Of a stretch of DNA of 33,538 nt, positions 33,332 through 33,538 are shown one piece after another. A model generated the notes under the pieces. It was not told the origin of the DNA. It did not search any database and saw only the letters and a list, made by a program, of their open reading frames with translations. The stretch covers positions 1-33,538 of the forward strand of contig QNEL01000022.1 in the NCBI GenBank assembly GCA_003645185.1. The letters run 5' to 3'. Each line of letters starts with the position of its first letter. The stretch's first letter is position 1. This DNA is from Candidatus Parabeggiatoa sp. nov. 3. GTDB lineage: Bacteria; Pseudomonadota; Gammaproteobacteria; Beggiatoales; Beggiatoaceae. The position numbers and the translations under genes are program-made.

Positions 33332-33538
33332 AAAAAATATTTGGCTTCATGGCGCACTTTGTGGGACAATGCGTGGGGGTTTAAAGAGCGTAATCGCCGT
33401 CCGCCACGTGATCCCGTCAATGCCTTGTTATCGCTGGGCTATACTTTAGCGGGCAATAGCGTTGGACATTTGGCCAGCCGTTATGGTTTGGATTTGGCCC
33501 TAGGTTTCCTACATATTCCAAGCCGCAACCGGCCTTCA
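33332..33538 (+). pseudogene. cas1: cas1 fragment lacking its 5' part; 3' end beyond the window
   Basis: The open frame from the TGA at 33329 to the window edge reads YLASWRTLWDNAWGF, then RNRRPPRDPVNALLSLGYTL and GLDLALGFLHIPSRNRPS. This is the core of the CRISPR integrase Cas1: the R-x-R-x-PP-x-DPVNALLS-x-GYTL block and GFLH with the metal-binding His. The N-terminal domain and the catalytic Glu motif that normally sits just before YF are missing. Instead there is a stop and a dispersed hairpin 11 bases upstream. The last catalytic Asp would lie past the window end. No start codon with a ribosome-binding site is seen. Most likely it is a remnant truncated by repeat insertion or recombination. 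Whether it came from an RT-Cas1 fusion cannot be told. Confidence 0.82.

Noticed and set aside
33133-33420. Minus-strand 95-codon frame
   Set aside because: It reads through nonamer repeats, a hairpin and the antisense of the cas1 fragment; the plus-strand frame has clear Cas1 motifs.

Overview
The window looks like a chromosomal segment of a sulphur-oxidising gammaproteobacterium of the Beggiatoaceae (Beggiatoa, Maribeggiatoa or Thiomargarita type). The evidence is a DsrS homologue, the gammaproteobacterial holB-pilZ-tatD cluster, fused Ser/Thr kinase/histidine kinase sensors, low GC, and very abundant intergenic repeats. These include five TAACTGA heptamers directly upstream of tatD, a repeat reported as abundant in marine Beggiatoaceae. 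The assignment is inference; there is no rRNA in the window.

Layout. 1-5643 (minus strand): ribBA-like gene with a degenerate RibA half, a TRAP solute-binding lipoprotein, an orphan UPF0175 protein, then tatD, pilZ and holB. 5644-6352: repeat-rich spacer with two interleaved inverted repeats, then tRNA-Leu(CAG) with promoter and terminator. 6650-9592: an 830-aa membrane-anchored GTPase ending in a C2-like domain, followed by a decayed fragment of a second copy. 9779-19562: a signalling island with two paralogous receiver-histidine kinases, a 1861-aa Ser/Thr kinase-AAA-GAF-histidine kinase between them, a single-domain receiver, and a Slr1658-like ATP-binding regulator. 20059-23006: an isopropylmalate/citramalate synthase-like enzyme and dsrS. 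23473-24802: a two-repeat CRISPR-like remnant and a frame-interrupted AAA ATPase. 24849-30766: divergent nirBD and nasA-type nitrate reductase genes for nitrate assimilation, separated by two tandem arrays of one palindrome in opposite orientations. 30960-32901: an overlapping AAA ATPase/Toprim pair resembling PARIS (AriA/AriB) or OLD-type defence systems. 33332-33538: a cas1 fragment lacking its N-terminal part.

How the genes work together. Nitrate is reduced by the NasA-like enzyme and nitrite by NirBD. The kinases and receivers probably form one phosphorelay, because the 1861-aa kinase has no receiver and the next gene is a lone receiver overlapping a second kinase. The last 10 kb carries traces of phage defence: the ATPase pair, its solitary paralogue, the CRISPR-like repeats and the cas1 remnant. 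Both ATPase loci have a frame break at a homopolymer, each repaired by one extra base. This could be recoding, decay or a sequencing undercall.

Much of the non-coding DNA consists of dispersed palindromes. One hairpin family shows compensatory changes between copies, supplies the end of tatD, and sits where cas1 loses its 5' part.
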